Positions 36,319 through 46,420 of a stretch of DNA of 64,000 bases are shown piece by piece. The position numbers and the translations under genes were made by a program. The stretch is from contig CALYAC010000012.1 of assembly GCA_944393405.1 (NCBI GenBank), positions 1 to 64,000 on the forward strand. Reading direction: 5' to 3'. Below the pieces are notes generated by a model that ran no database searches, was not told the origin of the DNA, and saw nothing but the letters and a program-made list of their open reading frames with translations. Within the stretch, counting starts at the first letter, position 1. Every line of letters begins with the position of its first letter. Source of the DNA: an uncultured Clostridia bacterium (GTDB lineage: Bacteria > Bacillota_A > Clostridia > TANB77 > CAG-508).

Positions 36319-38304
36319 ATGAACCATAATAAAAAAGTATTACAAAAAATAGTATCAAAAACAAAAATATATTTAGCAATAATTGCTATTCTTTTAGTAG
36401 TAATATGTATATATAATCATGTACTAATTATACCATCAATAATTATATATATATTGCTTATTGGTTATGCCTATTGGACAAATAATAAAAGACAAGAAGA
36501 ATTAAGTGAACATATAAAGAATCTAACATTTAGTTTAGACAAAGTAGCAAAAATAGCTTTAGTTAATTCTCCTTTTCCACTAGTAATAGCAGAAACAAAT
36601 GGAAATTTAATATTTAGAAATACTAAGTTTAATCAAGAATTTGCAAATATTGATATAAATAATTATCTAACTAAAATATTAAATGATGTAAAATTAGAAA
36701 TAAAAAATAATGATAGAAAAGAAAAAATAAATGATGAAATAAAAATTGGAAAGAAAACATATAAGCTTTATGGAGATTATATGCCTTTAAAAGACGAATA
36801 CATTATCATAATCTATTTTATAGATGATACTAAATTAGTTGAACTTGAGACGCTATTTGATAATAAAGATATTTATATAGGTCAAATAATGATAGATAAT
36901 TATGAAGAAATAATTCAGAGAATACCAGACAATGAAAAAACGCAATTAATTGCAGAAATAGAAAAAGCTTTATATAATTGGGCATCTGAATTTAAAGGTG
37001 TAATTCTTAAATCTGAAAGAGATACTTTTGTATGTATGTTTGAAAAACAATATATGAAAGAAATAAAAGAAAGAAAATTTGATATTTTAGATAATATAAA
37101 AGACATACAACCATCTGATAGAATGCAATTTACATTAAGTATCGCTATTTCTAATGAAGGTACTAGTAATTTAGAAAAATATAAATCATCACAAGCGGCA
37201 CTTGATATAGTTTTAGGTCGTGGTGGAGATCAAGCTGTTATTCATGAAAATGATAAGTATACATTTTTTGGAGGTAGAACTCAAGAACTAGAAAAGAGAA
37301 CTAAAGTAAAAGCAAGAATTATATCACATGCATTAGAAGAAATGATAAGAGATTCTAGTAAAGTTCTAATAATGGGACATACGAATTCAGATATGGACTG
37401 TATTGGTGCAAGCATGGGAGTATATAGATTAGCTAAGGCTTTAGATAAAGATGCTTTTATTGTGTTAGATCCAAAAGGAGATAATTTAACAACATTCTTA
37501 TCTGAAATAAAGAAAGATCAAAATTATGCAAATTTAATTCTAGAACCATCAAATGCTTTAAATGAAATAGACGATGATACTTTATTAATTGTGGTAGATA
37601 CAAACAAGAAAAATTATGTAGAATCACAAGAAGTATTAGCAAAATGCAAAAAAATAGTGGTTATAGATCATCATAGGAGAAGTCCAGATTATATCGAGAA
37701 TGCAACACTTACATTCCATGAAGTATATGCATCATCAGCATCAGAGCTTGTAACAGAACTTGTAGAATATGCACAAGAAGAAATTACTTTAACAAATTTA
37801 GAAGCAGAAGCTTTATATGCAGGAATTACAATGGATACTAAATCATTTACATTTAAAACTGGTGTTAGAACTTTTGAAGCAGCTGCATATTTACGTAAGT
37901 GTGGTGTTGATATAATTAAAGTAAAAAAATGGTTCCAAAGTGATTTAGAAACATACAACAAGATATCAAATATAATTGCAAATGCAGAACTAGTATATGA
38001 TAGTATTGCAATTTCTAAATATGAAGAAGAAGATCCCGATGCAAATATCGTATGTGCAAAAGCAGCAGATGAATTACTTACAATTAGCAACATTACAGCT
38101 TCATTCGTACTTGGAAAAATGGGAGATAAAATTTGTATAAGTGGTCGTTCAATAGGAGATATAAATGTTCAAGTAATATTAGAAAAGCTTGGAGGCGGAG
38201 GACATATAACTCTAGCAGGTGCACAAATTGAAGGATTAGATATACAAGAAGCTAAAGAAGAATTAGTTAATAGAATTAATGAATATTTTAGTGAACAAAT
38301 ATAA
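36319..38304 (+). CDS. gdpP: Cyclic-di-AMP phosphodiesterase GdpP
   Basis: I choose the ATG at 36319 (MNHNKK) behind AATGGAGG; a longer TTG-started frame from 36265 lacks a ribosome site. The protein has ~661 residues: two membrane helices (residues ~15-55), a PAS-like segment, a degenerate GGDEF region (SSQAALDIVLGRGGDQAV near residue 310), then DHH (GHTNSDMDCIGASMGV and VIDHHRRS) and DHHA1 (SGRSIGDINVQVILEKLGGGGH). It hydrolyses c-di-AMP at the membrane, controlling potassium and wall stress responses. It forms the conserved gdpP-rplI-dnaB cluster. Confidence 0.95.
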   Translation: MNHNKKVLQKIVSKTKIYLAIIAILLVVICIYNHVLIIPSIIIYILLIGYAYWTNNKRQEELSEHIKNLTFSLDKVAKIALVNSPFPLVIAETNGNLIFRNTKFNQEFANIDINNYLTKILNDVKLEIKNNDRKEKINDEIKIGKKTYKLYGDYMPLKDEYIIIIYFIDDTKLVELETLFDNKDIYIGQIMIDNYEEIIQRIPDNEKTQLIAEIEKALYNWASEFKGVILKSERDTFVCMFEKQYMKEIKERKFDILDNIKDIQPSDRMQFTLSIAISNEGTSNLEKYKSSQAALDIVLGRGGDQAVIHENDKYTFFGGRTQELEKRTKVKARIISHALEEMIRDSSKVLIMGHTNSDMDCIGASMGVYRLAKALDKDAFIVLDPKGDNLTTFLSEIKKDQNYANLILEPSNALNEIDDDTLLIVVDTNKKNYVESQEVLAKCKKIVVIDHHRRSPDYIENATLTFHEVYASSASELVTELVEYAQEEITLTNLEAEALYAGITMDTKSFTFKTGVRTFEAAAYLRKCGVDIIKVKKWFQSDLETYNKISNIIANAELVYDSIAISKYEEEDPDANIVCAKAADELLTISNITASFVLGKMGDKICISGRSIGDINVQVILEKLGGGGHITLAGAQIEGLDIQEAKEELVNRINEYFSEQI

Positions 38305-38331
38305 ATATAGAACAAAAAAGGAGGAAATCCG

Positions 38332-38778
38332 ATGAAAGTTATTTTATTAGACAATATAAAAGGAGTAGGTAAAAAAGACGAAATAATTAATGCTAGTGAT
38401 GGTTATGCACGTAATTATCTACTTCCAAAGAAACTTGCTGTAGAAGCTAATAGTGAAAATTTAAGCAAATTAAATAATAAAAAAGAGGCAGCAAATTATA
38501 GAAAAGATGTAGAAAAACAAAATGCAGAAGAACTAGCAAAAAAATTAAAAGGAATAATGCTTAAAATAAAAGTTAAAGCAGGAGAAAATGGAAAAATATT
38601 CGGGGGAGTAACAAGTAAGGAAATATCTGATAATTTAAAAAGCCAATATAATTTTATAGTTGATAAAAAGAAAATAGATTTAAAAGAAACTATAAAGACA
38701 TTAGGAGAGTTTAATATAGATATTAAATTATTTGAAGGTGTTATTGCTAAGCTAAAGGTAGAAGTAATAAGCGAGTAA
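38332..38778 (+). CDS. rplI: Ribosomal protein bL9
   Basis: A 148-residue protein of normal length. The N-terminal domain is MKVILLDNIKGVGKKDEIINASDGYARNYLLPKKLA. A long connecting helix follows, and the C-terminal domain includes KIFGGVTSKEISDNLKSQ. It binds 23S rRNA near the L1 stalk. AAAGGAGG lies 8 bases upstream. It sits between gdpP and dnaB, as in many Firmicutes. Confidence 0.98.
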   Translation: MKVILLDNIKGVGKKDEIINASDGYARNYLLPKKLAVEANSENLSKLNNKKEAANYRKDVEKQNAEELAKKLKGIMLKIKVKAGENGKIFGGVTSKEISDNLKSQYNFIVDKKKIDLKETIKTLGEFNIDIKLFEGVIAKLKVEVISE

Positions 38779-38804
38779 AATTTTGTTAAAGGAAGGCTGT
38801 AATA

Positions 38805-40136
38805 ATGGAATTAGGAAAAATACCACCAAATGATACAGAAGCAGAACAAGCTGTAATAGGAAGTATGCTTACAGACAAAGATGCTGTTTCAGCAGCTATA
38901 GAAGTTTTAAAAGAAGAAGATTTTTATAGAGAAGATAATAAAATTATATATACAGCAATTTTGAATTTATATAACAGAAGTGAGCCAATAGATATAATTA
39001 CATTAAAATCAGAATTATCATCTATGGGAAAACTTGATGCTGTTGGAGGATTAGAATATATTGCAGAACTTCCTGATAAAGTTCCAACTACATCAAATGT
39101 GGAACAATATATAAAAATAGTTGAGGAAAAATCAATATTAAGAAATTTAATTAAAACAGCAAATGATATTATAACTTTAGGTTATGATCCTACACAAGAA
39201 GTAGAGGCAATAATAGATAATTCTGAGAAGAAAATTTTTGAGGTTATGCAAAAAAAGAATCAAAAAGGATATAGCTCAATAAAAGATGTTTTAGTAGATA
39301 CTTTTACAGAATTAGAACAATTATATAATAGAAAGCAACATATAACAGGTGTACCAACAGGATTTGCAGATTTAGATTTTAAAACAGCAGGACTTCATAA
39401 ATCAGATTTAGTGTTGGTGGCTGCAAGACCTGCTATGGGAAAGTCAGCATTTGCTTTAAATATAGCAACAAATGCAGCAGTAAGGGCAAATGTGCCAGTT
39501 GCAATTTTTAGCTTGGAAATGTCAAAAGAACAGATGGTAAATAGAATTTTATGTTCTGAAGCTATGGTTGATAGTAATAAGGTAAGAACTGGAACATTAG
39601 AAGATGATGATTGGGCGAAACTTGCAGAAGCATCAGGAATACTTTCAGAATCACAAATATATATTGATGATACACCTGGTATATCGATAATGGAAATTAG
39701 AGCAAAGTGTAGAAAAATGAAACTTGAAAAAAATATAGGCTTAGTTGTAATTGACTATTTACAATTAGTACAGGGAAGTGGAAAAAGAGGTTCAAGTCGT
39801 GAACAAGAAATTGCAGAAATAAGTAGATCTTTAAAAATCTTAGCAAAAGAGATAGAAGTTCCTGTAATCGCGTTATCGCAATTATCAAGAGCCCCAGAAC
39901 AAAGACCTGATCATAGACCGATGCTTTCAGACCTTCGTGAATCTGGTTCAATAGAGCAAGATGCTGATATTGTAATGTTTCTTTATAGGGATGATTACTA
40001 TAATGAGGATAGTGAAAAGAAAAATATTGCAGAAGTAATTTTAGCAAAGCATAGAGCTGGTTCTACAGGAACAGTAGAATTATTATGGCTTGGTAATTAT
40101 ACAAAATTTGCAAACATTGATAAATATAGAGAATAA
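38805..40136 (+). CDS. dnaB: Replicative DNA helicase
   Basis: A 443-residue DnaB-family helicase of normal length. The N-terminal domain (PPNDTEAEQAVIGSML) and linker helix are followed by the RecA-type core with LVAARPAMGKSAFALNIA (Walker A, near residue 205), VPVAIFSLEMSKEQM, GLVVIDYLQLVQG (Walker B, near 310) and LSDLRESGSIEQDADIV (motif H4). It unwinds DNA ahead of the replisome. It ends without an obvious T-rich terminator before the GC-rich cassette. Confidence 0.98.
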   Translation: MELGKIPPNDTEAEQAVIGSMLTDKDAVSAAIEVLKEEDFYREDNKIIYTAILNLYNRSEPIDIITLKSELSSMGKLDAVGGLEYIAELPDKVPTTSNVEQYIKIVEEKSILRNLIKTANDIITLGYDPTQEVEAIIDNSEKKIFEVMQKKNQKGYSSIKDVLVDTFTELEQLYNRKQHITGVPTGFADLDFKTAGLHKSDLVLVAARPAMGKSAFALNIATNAAVRANVPVAIFSLEMSKEQMVNRILCSEAMVDSNKVRTGTLEDDDWAKLAEASGILSESQIYIDDTPGISIMEIRAKCRKMKLEKNIGLVVIDYLQLVQGSGKRGSSREQEIAEISRSLKILAKEIEVPVIALSQLSRAPEQRPDHRPMLSDLRESGSIEQDADIVMFLYRDDYYNEDSEKKNIAEVILAKHRAGSTGTVELLWLGNYTKFANIDKYRE

Positions 40137-40181
40137 TATAAAGTATTAAAAAAGTAATAAAAATTAATAAATAAAACATGA

Positions 40182-40212
40182 GAAACCCCAAAGGCACGGC
40201 CTTCGGGGTTTC
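40182..40212 (-). terminator. GC-rich terminator of the amidase cassette
   Basis: GAAACCCC and GGGGTTTC pair, extended by AAGGC/GCCTT. On the minus strand the hairpin is followed by CATGTTTTATTT. It may also stop transcription coming from dnaB. Its GC content stands out from surrounding DNA. Confidence 0.8.
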
Positions 40213-40226
40213 TATGGAACTATTGG

Positions 40227-40781
40227 TTATTCTACGCCCTCGTCTACATCAGTGAAGAAGTCGCCAGCTGCATAATGTGTAAGGACAGTCTCGATAAACC
40301 GATCCCAATCCCAACCATACAGTCCGGCGAGCAGTCTTGCAGGGCACTCTTTGCTGCTCCAGTACTTGTGGGGAACAACATGCTCAATTGGAATGTCGTA
40401 CATCCACATAAGGGTTGCGGTAAGTTTTGCCTGATTATCAATTGCTTTATCAAAGTCGATATTGACATTGACTAAGCGCTCGATAGCAATACTGCTGTTT
40501 CCTTCTGTACTGCCACTGTGTGCGGTGCGAACCCAGGTAGGAAGAAATTGCCAAACCTGATCATCACCACAAAGAAAGTGGTAGCCGTATCTTGGGTCCC
40601 CTTTTGGGTGTTCCAAGAGGTCGATGTAGTGATTAGCGTCCTTCTCGGGCTCTTTTTTTTCCAAGCCCAAGGAGGTCTCATGCACAGTGATATACTGTGG
40701 AATGTTTTTTCCATCCTCCCGAGGTACTACCAAGGGAAGACGGCACTCATTCCGCTTTAAGATGTGCTTCGTAATTTTCAT
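40227..40781 (-). CDS. N-acetylmuramoyl-L-alanine amidase (Amidase_2), GC-rich cassette
   Basis: A 184-residue single-domain amidase. The zinc-site residues fit the Amidase_2/T7-lysozyme fold: YITVHETS (first His, near residue 34), the AHSGSTEGNSSIAIERL segment, and VVPHKYWSSKECPARLL (second His and the Cys ligand, near residue 140). It cuts the lactoyl-alanine bond of peptidoglycan. No signal peptide is visible, as in phage endolysins. The codon use is strikingly different from its neighbours (roughly half G+C by eye, against about a quarter to a third). A consensus promoter, AGGAGGAA site and terminator make it an independent transcription unit, suggesting recent transfer. Confidence 0.92.
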   Translation of the reverse strand: MKITKHILKRNECRLPLVVPREDGKNIPQYITVHETSLGLEKKEPEKDANHYIDLLEHPKGDPRYGYHFLCGDDQVWQFLPTWVRTAHSGSTEGNSSIAIERLVNVNIDFDKAIDNQAKLTATLMWMYDIPIEHVVPHKYWSSKECPARLLAGLYGWDWDRFIETVLTHYAAGDFFTDVDEGVE

Positions 40782-40825
40782 AACCTATTCCTCCATTTAA
40801 TTTATTAAGCACAAGGCTTAGTTAA

Positions 40826-40854
40826 ATTATACAAAAATAAACATATTATGTCAA
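40826..40854 (-). promoter_or_regulatory. Consensus promoter of the amidase cassette
   Basis: On the minus strand TTGACA (40854-40849) and TATAAT (40831-40826) are perfect sigma-A boxes with 17-bp spacing. Expression would be strong and constitutive unless repressed. Confidence 0.88.
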
Positions 40855-40858
40855 ACTA

Positions 40859-40887
40859 TTGAAAAACTGAATAGTTTATGATAATAT
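40859..40887 (+). promoter_or_regulatory. tilS promoter
   Basis: TTGAAA (40859-40864) and TAATAT (40882-40887) with 17-bp spacing, directed toward tilS and back-to-back with the amidase promoter. Confidence 0.6.
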
Positions 40888-40912
40888 AGTCAAATAGCTA
40901 AGAGGTGAAAAA

Positions 40913-41911
40913 ATGTTAGAAGAAAAAGTATTAAATACAATTAATAAATATAATATGATTAATAATGGAGATAAAGTTGTAATAGGAGTATCAGGAGGAC
41001 CTGATTCAATGACTCTTTTAAATATACTTAATAATTTAAAAGAAAAATTGAATATAGAAATATATGTTGCACATATTAATCATATGATAAGAAAAGAAGC
41101 GGATGAGGAAACTAAATTTGTACAAGAATTTTGCAATAAAATTGGAGTTAAGTTTTACTTAAAGAAAATAGATGTTGAATCTGAGGCTAAAAAATTAAAA
41201 ATAGGCACGGAAGAAGCTGGTAGAAATATTAGATATGAATTTTTTAATGAGGTATTAGATAAAGTAAAAGGTAATAAAATTGCTACTGCACATAACAGTA
41301 ATGATAATGCAGAAACAGTCCTTATGAATATTATCAGAGGAACATCCGTATCTGGACTTAAAGGAATAGAGAAAGTAAGAGAAAATAAATACATAAGGCC
41401 AATAATAGAATGTAACAGAAGTGAAATTGAAGAATATTGTAAAGAACAGAGATTAGATCCAAAATACGATAAAACAAATCTTGAAAATATTTATACCAGA
41501 AATAAGATAAGAAATTTATTAATACCATTTATAGAAAAAGAATTTAATCCAAACATAATAGAAGGAATTAATAGATTATCAAACATTGCATATGAAGAAG
41601 AAGAATATATTAACAAAATTGTGAAAAAAGAATTTAAAAGATTATTAATTTGTGTAAATAAAGATGAAAAAGAATGTAAAAATGAAATTATATTAAATAT
41701 GAAAGAATTTAATTTATTAGACAATGTAATAAAATCAAAATTAGTATTATATACTATATCAAAGGTAGCCGGAAGTGCTACGGGAATAGAAAAAGTACAT
41801 GTTGATGATATTATTAAACTATGTAAAAACAATATTGGAAATAAATTTTTAATACCTAAAAAGGGAATTAAAGTATATGTGAAGAAAGGAAAAATTTTTT
41901 TTATCGCCTAA
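40913..41911 (+). CDS. tilS: tRNA(Ile) lysidine synthetase
   Basis: A 332-residue protein with the PP-loop ATPase motif VIGVSGGPDSMTLL near residue 24, followed by VAHINHMIRKEADEE and ATAHNSNDNAETVLMNIIRGT, the TilS signature. It converts the wobble C34 of tRNA-Ile(CAU) to lysidine, an essential step. It is shorter than the ~430-470 residues of E. coli or Bacillus enzymes, nearer the Aquifex form. A short C-terminal segment (KFLIPKKGIKVYVKKGK) remains. The ATG follows AAGAGGTGA. It lies upstream of ftsH, though the usual hpt gene is missing. Confidence 0.94.
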   Translation: MLEEKVLNTINKYNMINNGDKVVIGVSGGPDSMTLLNILNNLKEKLNIEIYVAHINHMIRKEADEETKFVQEFCNKIGVKFYLKKIDVESEAKKLKIGTEEAGRNIRYEFFNEVLDKVKGNKIATAHNSNDNAETVLMNIIRGTSVSGLKGIEKVRENKYIRPIIECNRSEIEEYCKEQRLDPKYDKTNLENIYTRNKIRNLLIPFIEKEFNPNIIEGINRLSNIAYEEEEYINKIVKKEFKRLLICVNKDEKECKNEIILNMKEFNLLDNVIKSKLVLYTISKVAGSATGIEKVHVDDIIKLCKNNIGNKFLIPKKGIKVYVKKGKIFFIA

Positions 41912-42079
41912 GTTAACGTTCCGTAATAGTGTTGATTTCAAAGAAAAAAACTTTTGAGAAAAGCCTTGAATTACGAAAAGTTATATGGTATATTTCAAAA
42001 GTGAAGTTTAAATTATGAGCTAAATTTAAATTATATTTTAATTGAAAATTAATAAAATTAAAGAGGAGGAAAAATAATT

Positions 42080-43885
42080 TTGAAAAGTGGAATAAAAACA
42101 TTAGCAATGTGGTTAATAGTAGGAATTATTTTTATTGTATTATTAACAGCAGTGCTAGACAATAGTAATAACGAATTATCATATTCAGAATTGATTTCTA
42201 ATATAGCAGAAGGAAAAGTAACTGAGGTTGAAATATCATCAGATGGAACAAGTGCTGAAGTCACACTAAAAAATGAAAACTTTCCAAAACAAGTAAATAT
42301 TCCAAGTATAGATAATTTAATGGAAAATTTACAAGATAATATGAAAGCTAATAATATAAAAGTTACAAGTGCTTCTGAATCTTTGTTTATGTTTATATTA
42401 AGTTTAATTACTCCATTTGGAATATTAATAATATTCTTAATTTTCTGGTTTATGTTTATGACAGGTAGCCAAGGAAATAGTGGAAATAAAACTATGTCTT
42501 TTGGAAAGAGTAGAGCAAGAATGCTTAGCCCAACTGATAAAAATAAAGTCACATTTGATGATGTGGCTGGTGTAGACGAGGAAAAAGAAGAGCTAGAGGA
42601 AATAGTAGAATTTTTAAAGAACCCAAAGAAATTTACAGATATGGGAGCAAGAATTCCAAAAGGTGTTTTACTTGTTGGTCAACCAGGAACAGGAAAAACT
42701 CTTCTTGCAAAAGCTGTTGCAGGAGAAGCAGGAGTTCCATTCTTTATAATAAGTGGATCTGATTTCGTAGAAATGTTTGTTGGTGTTGGTGCATCTAGAG
42801 TAAGAGATTTATTTGATGAAGCAAAGAAAAAAGCTCCATGTATCATATTTATAGATGAGATTGATGCTGTTGGACGTCAAAGAGGAGCAGGTCTTGGTGG
42901 AGGTCATGATGAAAGAGAACAAACTCTTAACCAATTATTAGTTGAGATGGATGGTTTCTCAGCAAATGAAGGTGTTATAGTTTTAGCTGCAACAAATAGA
43001 CCAGATGTACTTGATAAAGCTTTATTAAGACCAGGTAGATTTGATAGACAAATAGTTGTATCAAGCCCAGATGTAAAAGCAAGAGAACAAATATTAGAAG
43101 TTCATAGTAGAAAGAAAAAATTATCAATAGATGTAGATTTAAAAACAATTGCAAAAAATACTTCAGGATTTTCAGGAGCAGATCTAGAAAATGTATTAAA
43201 TGAAGCTGCACTTTTAGCAGCTAGAAGAAATTTAAGAGAAATAGGTATGCAAGAAATTGAAGATGCAATGGTTAAAGTAACAATGGGACCAGAGAAGAGA
43301 ACAAGAGTAAGAAGTGATAAGGAACAAAAACTTGTTGCTTACCATGAAGCAGGTCATGCTGTTGTAAGTAGATTTTTACCAACACAAGACCCTGTACACC
43401 AAATATCTATTGTTCCAAGAGGAATGGCTGGTGGATATACAATGTATAGACCAACAGAAGATAAATCATTTATGTCTAGAACAGAAATGATAGAAAATAT
43501 TGTATCATTACTTGGTGGTAGAGTTGCAGAAAAATTAATTTTAGATGATATTTCAACTGGTGCAAGCAATGATATAGAAAGAGCAACAAAAATTGCAAGA
43601 GCAATGGTTACAAAATATGGTATGAGCGAGAGAGTAGGAACAATAACTCTTGGTCAAAATCAAGAAGAAGTATTCTTAGGAAGAGATTTTGCACAAGCTA
43701 AAGAATATTCTGAAGAGACTGCAGGAATCATAGATGAAGAAGTAAAGAATATTATAGATGCTGCTTATAAAAAAGCAGAATCAATCTTAAGAGAACATAT
43801 AGATAAGCTTCATAGTGTTGCAGGAGTTTTACTTGAAAAAGAAAAAATTGATGGTGATGAATTTGATGCAATATTTAATAGCTAA
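42080..43885 (+). CDS. ftsH: ATP-dependent zinc metalloprotease FtsH
   Basis: A 601-residue protein with a TTG start after AAGAGGAGG. Two membrane helices (residues ~7-27 and ~105-130) flank a small extracytoplasmic domain. The AAA+ core has [19 protein letters not shown] (Walker A, near residue 198), [15 protein letters not shown] (Walker B) and the SRH region [18 protein letters not shown]. The protease site is HEAGHAVV near residue 421. It degrades membrane and regulatory proteins. The length is typical. Confidence 0.98.
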   Translation: MKSGIKTLAMWLIVGIIFIVLLTAVLDNSNNELSYSELISNIAEGKVTEVEISSDGTSAEVTLKNENFPKQVNIPSIDNLMENLQDNMKANNIKVTSASESLFMFILSLITPFGILIIFLIFWFMFMTGSQGNSGNKTMSFGKSRARMLSPTDKNKVTFDDVAGVDEEKEELEEIVEFLKNPKKFTDMGARIPKGVLLVGQPGTGKTLLAKAVAGEAGVPFFIISGSDFVEMFVGVGASRVRDLFDEAKKKAPCIIFIDEIDAVGRQRGAGLGGGHDEREQTLNQLLVEMDGFSANEGVIVLAATNRPDVLDKALLRPGRFDRQIVVSSPDVKAREQILEVHSRKKKLSIDVDLKTIAKNTSGFSGADLENVLNEAALLAARRNLREIGMQEIEDAMVKVTMGPEKRTRVRSDKEQKLVAYHEAGHAVVSRFLPTQDPVHQISIVPRGMAGGYTMYRPTEDKSFMSRTEMIENIVSLLGGRVAEKLILDDISTGASNDIERATKIARAMVTKYGMSERVGTITLGQNQEEVFLGRDFAQAKEYSEETAGIIDEEVKNIIDAAYKKAESILREHIDKLHSVAGVLLEKEKIDGDEFDAIFNS

Positions 43886-43906
43886 ATTATAAAAATAAAT
43901 ATCTTA

Positions 43907-43948
43907 AAAATTCTCAGAAAGAAATGTGAACTTTCTGAGAATTTTTTT
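43907..43948 (+). terminator. ftsH terminator
   Basis: AAAATTCTCAGAAAG and CTTTCTGAGAATTTT form a 15-bp stem followed by T residues. Confidence 0.92.
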
Positions 43949-44045
43949 AGGCAAGTATTGATTTTTTTTAGTCTCTAATATACAATATTAGACATAAAAT
44001 AGGATAATTATGTAAAAAACAATCTAAAGAAGAGTAGGTGTAAAA

Positions 44046-46400
44046 TTGGAAAAAAACAATAAACACAATGTATATAAATTTAAGAAGAATAATAAGAAAA
44101 GAAAAAATAATTTAAGAAAGAATAGAGTAAATGCAAATTTACATTCTATTCCAAGTTCAAATTCTAGTAGAGTTAAAAAAATATTGTCAATTAATGATAG
44201 ATTAAAAAGAATATTACTAATATTTTTCTTTATATTTATTCTGCTAATAGTTAGATTAGGATGGATACAATTAGTACAAGGTGCTGATTTGAAAGAAAAA
44301 ATGTATAGACAACTTACCACTAGTAAAACAATAAGTCCTAAAAGAGGAACAATATATGATTCTACAGGTAAGGCTTTGGCTATAAGTGCTCAGGTGGATA
44401 CTGTAAGTATTGATCCAACTAAAATTGTAGTAAGTGATGAAGATGAAAAGAAAGAAGAAGCATTAACAAAAGCATTAAAGGAAAAAGTAGCAAAAGCTTT
44501 TTCAGATATATTTGAATTAGATTATGAAGAAACATTAGAAAAAGTTTCTAGTACTTCTACTAATGTTACAATAGCAAAAAAAGTGGAAAATGATAAAATA
44601 GAAGAATTAGAAAAATGGATGGAAGAAAATGACATATATAGTGGTATAAATATAGATGAGGATACAAAAAGATATTATCCATATGATAATTTAGCATCTA
44701 ATTTAATAGGCTTTTGTGGAACAGATAACCAAGGTTTATGGGGATTAGAGCTAAAATGGAACAATATTCTAACAGGAACACCAGGAAAAGTAACATCAGC
44801 TCAAGATGCTGTTCAAGATTTTATACCATATGAGAATAGTACATATATAGCACCACAAAATGGTAATGACATTACATTAACAATAGATGCCAATATTCAA
44901 AGTATTGCTGAAAAATATTTAAAACAAGCTTGTGAAGAAAATCCAGAAAATGATGGTGGAAATGTAATTATAATGAATCCAAATACTGGAGATATATTGG
45001 CAATGGCTACATATCCAGATTACAATCTTAATGATCCATATACATTGGACTATATTCCGGAAAAAACATGGAAAAAAATGTCTGATGAAGAAAAATATGA
45101 AAAGCAACAACAAACATGGAGTAATAGAGCAGTTTCTTCAACATATGAACCAGGCTCTGTATTTAAAATTGTTACTGCAGCAGCAGGATTAGAAGAGGGG
45201 ATTGTTGAAACAGATAAAGAAAATGTATTTTCTTGCAAAGGCTATGAAGAAATATCAGGAGTCAGAATGTATTGCTCTGATAGATATGGACATGGAAAGC
45301 AAAGTTTAAGAGAAGCATTAAAAAATTCTTGTAACCCAGCTTTTATACAATTAGGACAAAAAATTGGTGCATCTACATTATATAGATATTATGATGCATT
45401 TGGTTTCTTTAACACAACAGGATATGCAGACATAGATGGAACAGGAAGCTCAGGAGAAGCCACAGGATATTTTTGGGATTTGAAAAATGTGGGGGATATA
45501 GAGCTTGCAACAATGTCATTTGGACAGAGATTTAGAATAACACCTCTACAAATGATAAGTGCAGTTTCAGCAGTAGCAAATGACGGTGTATTAATGAAGC
45601 CAAGAATTGCAAAAGAAATAAAAAATACTGATACAGGTGCTGTAACTACAATTGAAACTGAGGAAGTTAGACAAGTTGTATCAGAAGAAACATCTGATAA
45701 ATTATTAGATATGCTAGAATCAGTTGTTGATAGTGGAACAGGAAAATATGCTCAAGTTAAAGGGTATAGCATAGCTGGAAAGACAGGTACATCAGAGCCT
45801 GATTATGCAGATGAAGATGCAGGATTTGTTGCTTCATTTGCAGCTATTTCACCAGTAGAAAGTCCAGAAGTAGTAGTATTAGTTACTCTATACGGATTGC
45901 CATATTCAGAAAATCATAGTGGTAGTACAGTAGCAGCACCAGTTGTTTCAAGAATATTATCAGAAGTATTACCATATTTAGGAATACCTTCTGAATCAAA
46001 TGAAACAGATTCGAATGCAGAGACAATAACATTAAAAAATGTGAAAAACAAAACAGTTGCTGAAGCTAGAAAAATATTGGAAAAACAAGGATTTGTTTGT
46101 GAAATTTCAGGAAATGATGATGATATTGTTAGTGAACAAATGCCTGTAGCAGGAACATCATTGCTAGAAGATTCAATAGTAAAATTATATACAGAAGATA
46201 GTAATTCTAGAGTATCACAAACTGTTCCAGACTTAAAAGGAATGAGTTTGTCTGAAGCAAAGGTTGCACTAAAAAATAAGAATTTAAATATAAAATACAC
46301 AGGAAGCGGAAAAGTTATAAGTCAAGGAATTACAGCTGGAACGTCAGTAGAAGAAGGAACTGTAATAGATGTTGTTCTTCAAACTGAAGTACAAGAATAA
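44046..46400 (+). CDS. SpoVD/FtsI-type penicillin-binding protein with PASTA domains
   Basis: A 784-residue class B PBP, TTG start after GTAGGTG. There is a basic cytoplasmic tail and one membrane helix (residues ~58-78). The dimerization domain begins TISPKRGTIYDSTGKALA. The transpeptidase domain has the SVFK tetrad (active serine near residue 371), SCNPAF (SxN) and AGKTGTSE (KTG, near residue 578). Two C-terminal PASTA repeats follow (residues ~660-720 and ~725-784). It cross-links peptidoglycan in division or spore cortex synthesis. A second, frameshifted paralogue is in the dcw cluster at 58647. Confidence 0.93.
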   Translation: MEKNNKHNVYKFKKNNKKRKNNLRKNRVNANLHSIPSSNSSRVKKILSINDRLKRILLIFFFIFILLIVRLGWIQLVQGADLKEKMYRQLTTSKTISPKRGTIYDSTGKALAISAQVDTVSIDPTKIVVSDEDEKKEEALTKALKEKVAKAFSDIFELDYEETLEKVSSTSTNVTIAKKVENDKIEELEKWMEENDIYSGINIDEDTKRYYPYDNLASNLIGFCGTDNQGLWGLELKWNNILTGTPGKVTSAQDAVQDFIPYENSTYIAPQNGNDITLTIDANIQSIAEKYLKQACEENPENDGGNVIIMNPNTGDILAMATYPDYNLNDPYTLDYIPEKTWKKMSDEEKYEKQQQTWSNRAVSSTYEPGSVFKIVTAAAGLEEGIVETDKENVFSCKGYEEISGVRMYCSDRYGHGKQSLREALKNSCNPAFIQLGQKIGASTLYRYYDAFGFFNTTGYADIDGTGSSGEATGYFWDLKNVGDIELATMSFGQRFRITPLQMISAVSAVANDGVLMKPRIAKEIKNTDTGAVTTIETEEVRQVVSEETSDKLLDMLESVVDSGTGKYAQVKGYSIAGKTGTSEPDYADEDAGFVASFAAISPVESPEVVVLVTLYGLPYSENHSGSTVAAPVVSRILSEVLPYLGIPSESNETDSNAETITLKNVKNKTVAEARKILEKQGFVCEISGNDDDIVSEQMPVAGTSLLEDSIVKLYTEDSNSRVSQTVPDLKGMSLSEAKVALKNKNLNIKYTGSGKVISQGITAGTSVEEGTVIDVVLQTEVQE

Positions 46401-46420
46401 TATAGATAGGAGAAAGTTAT

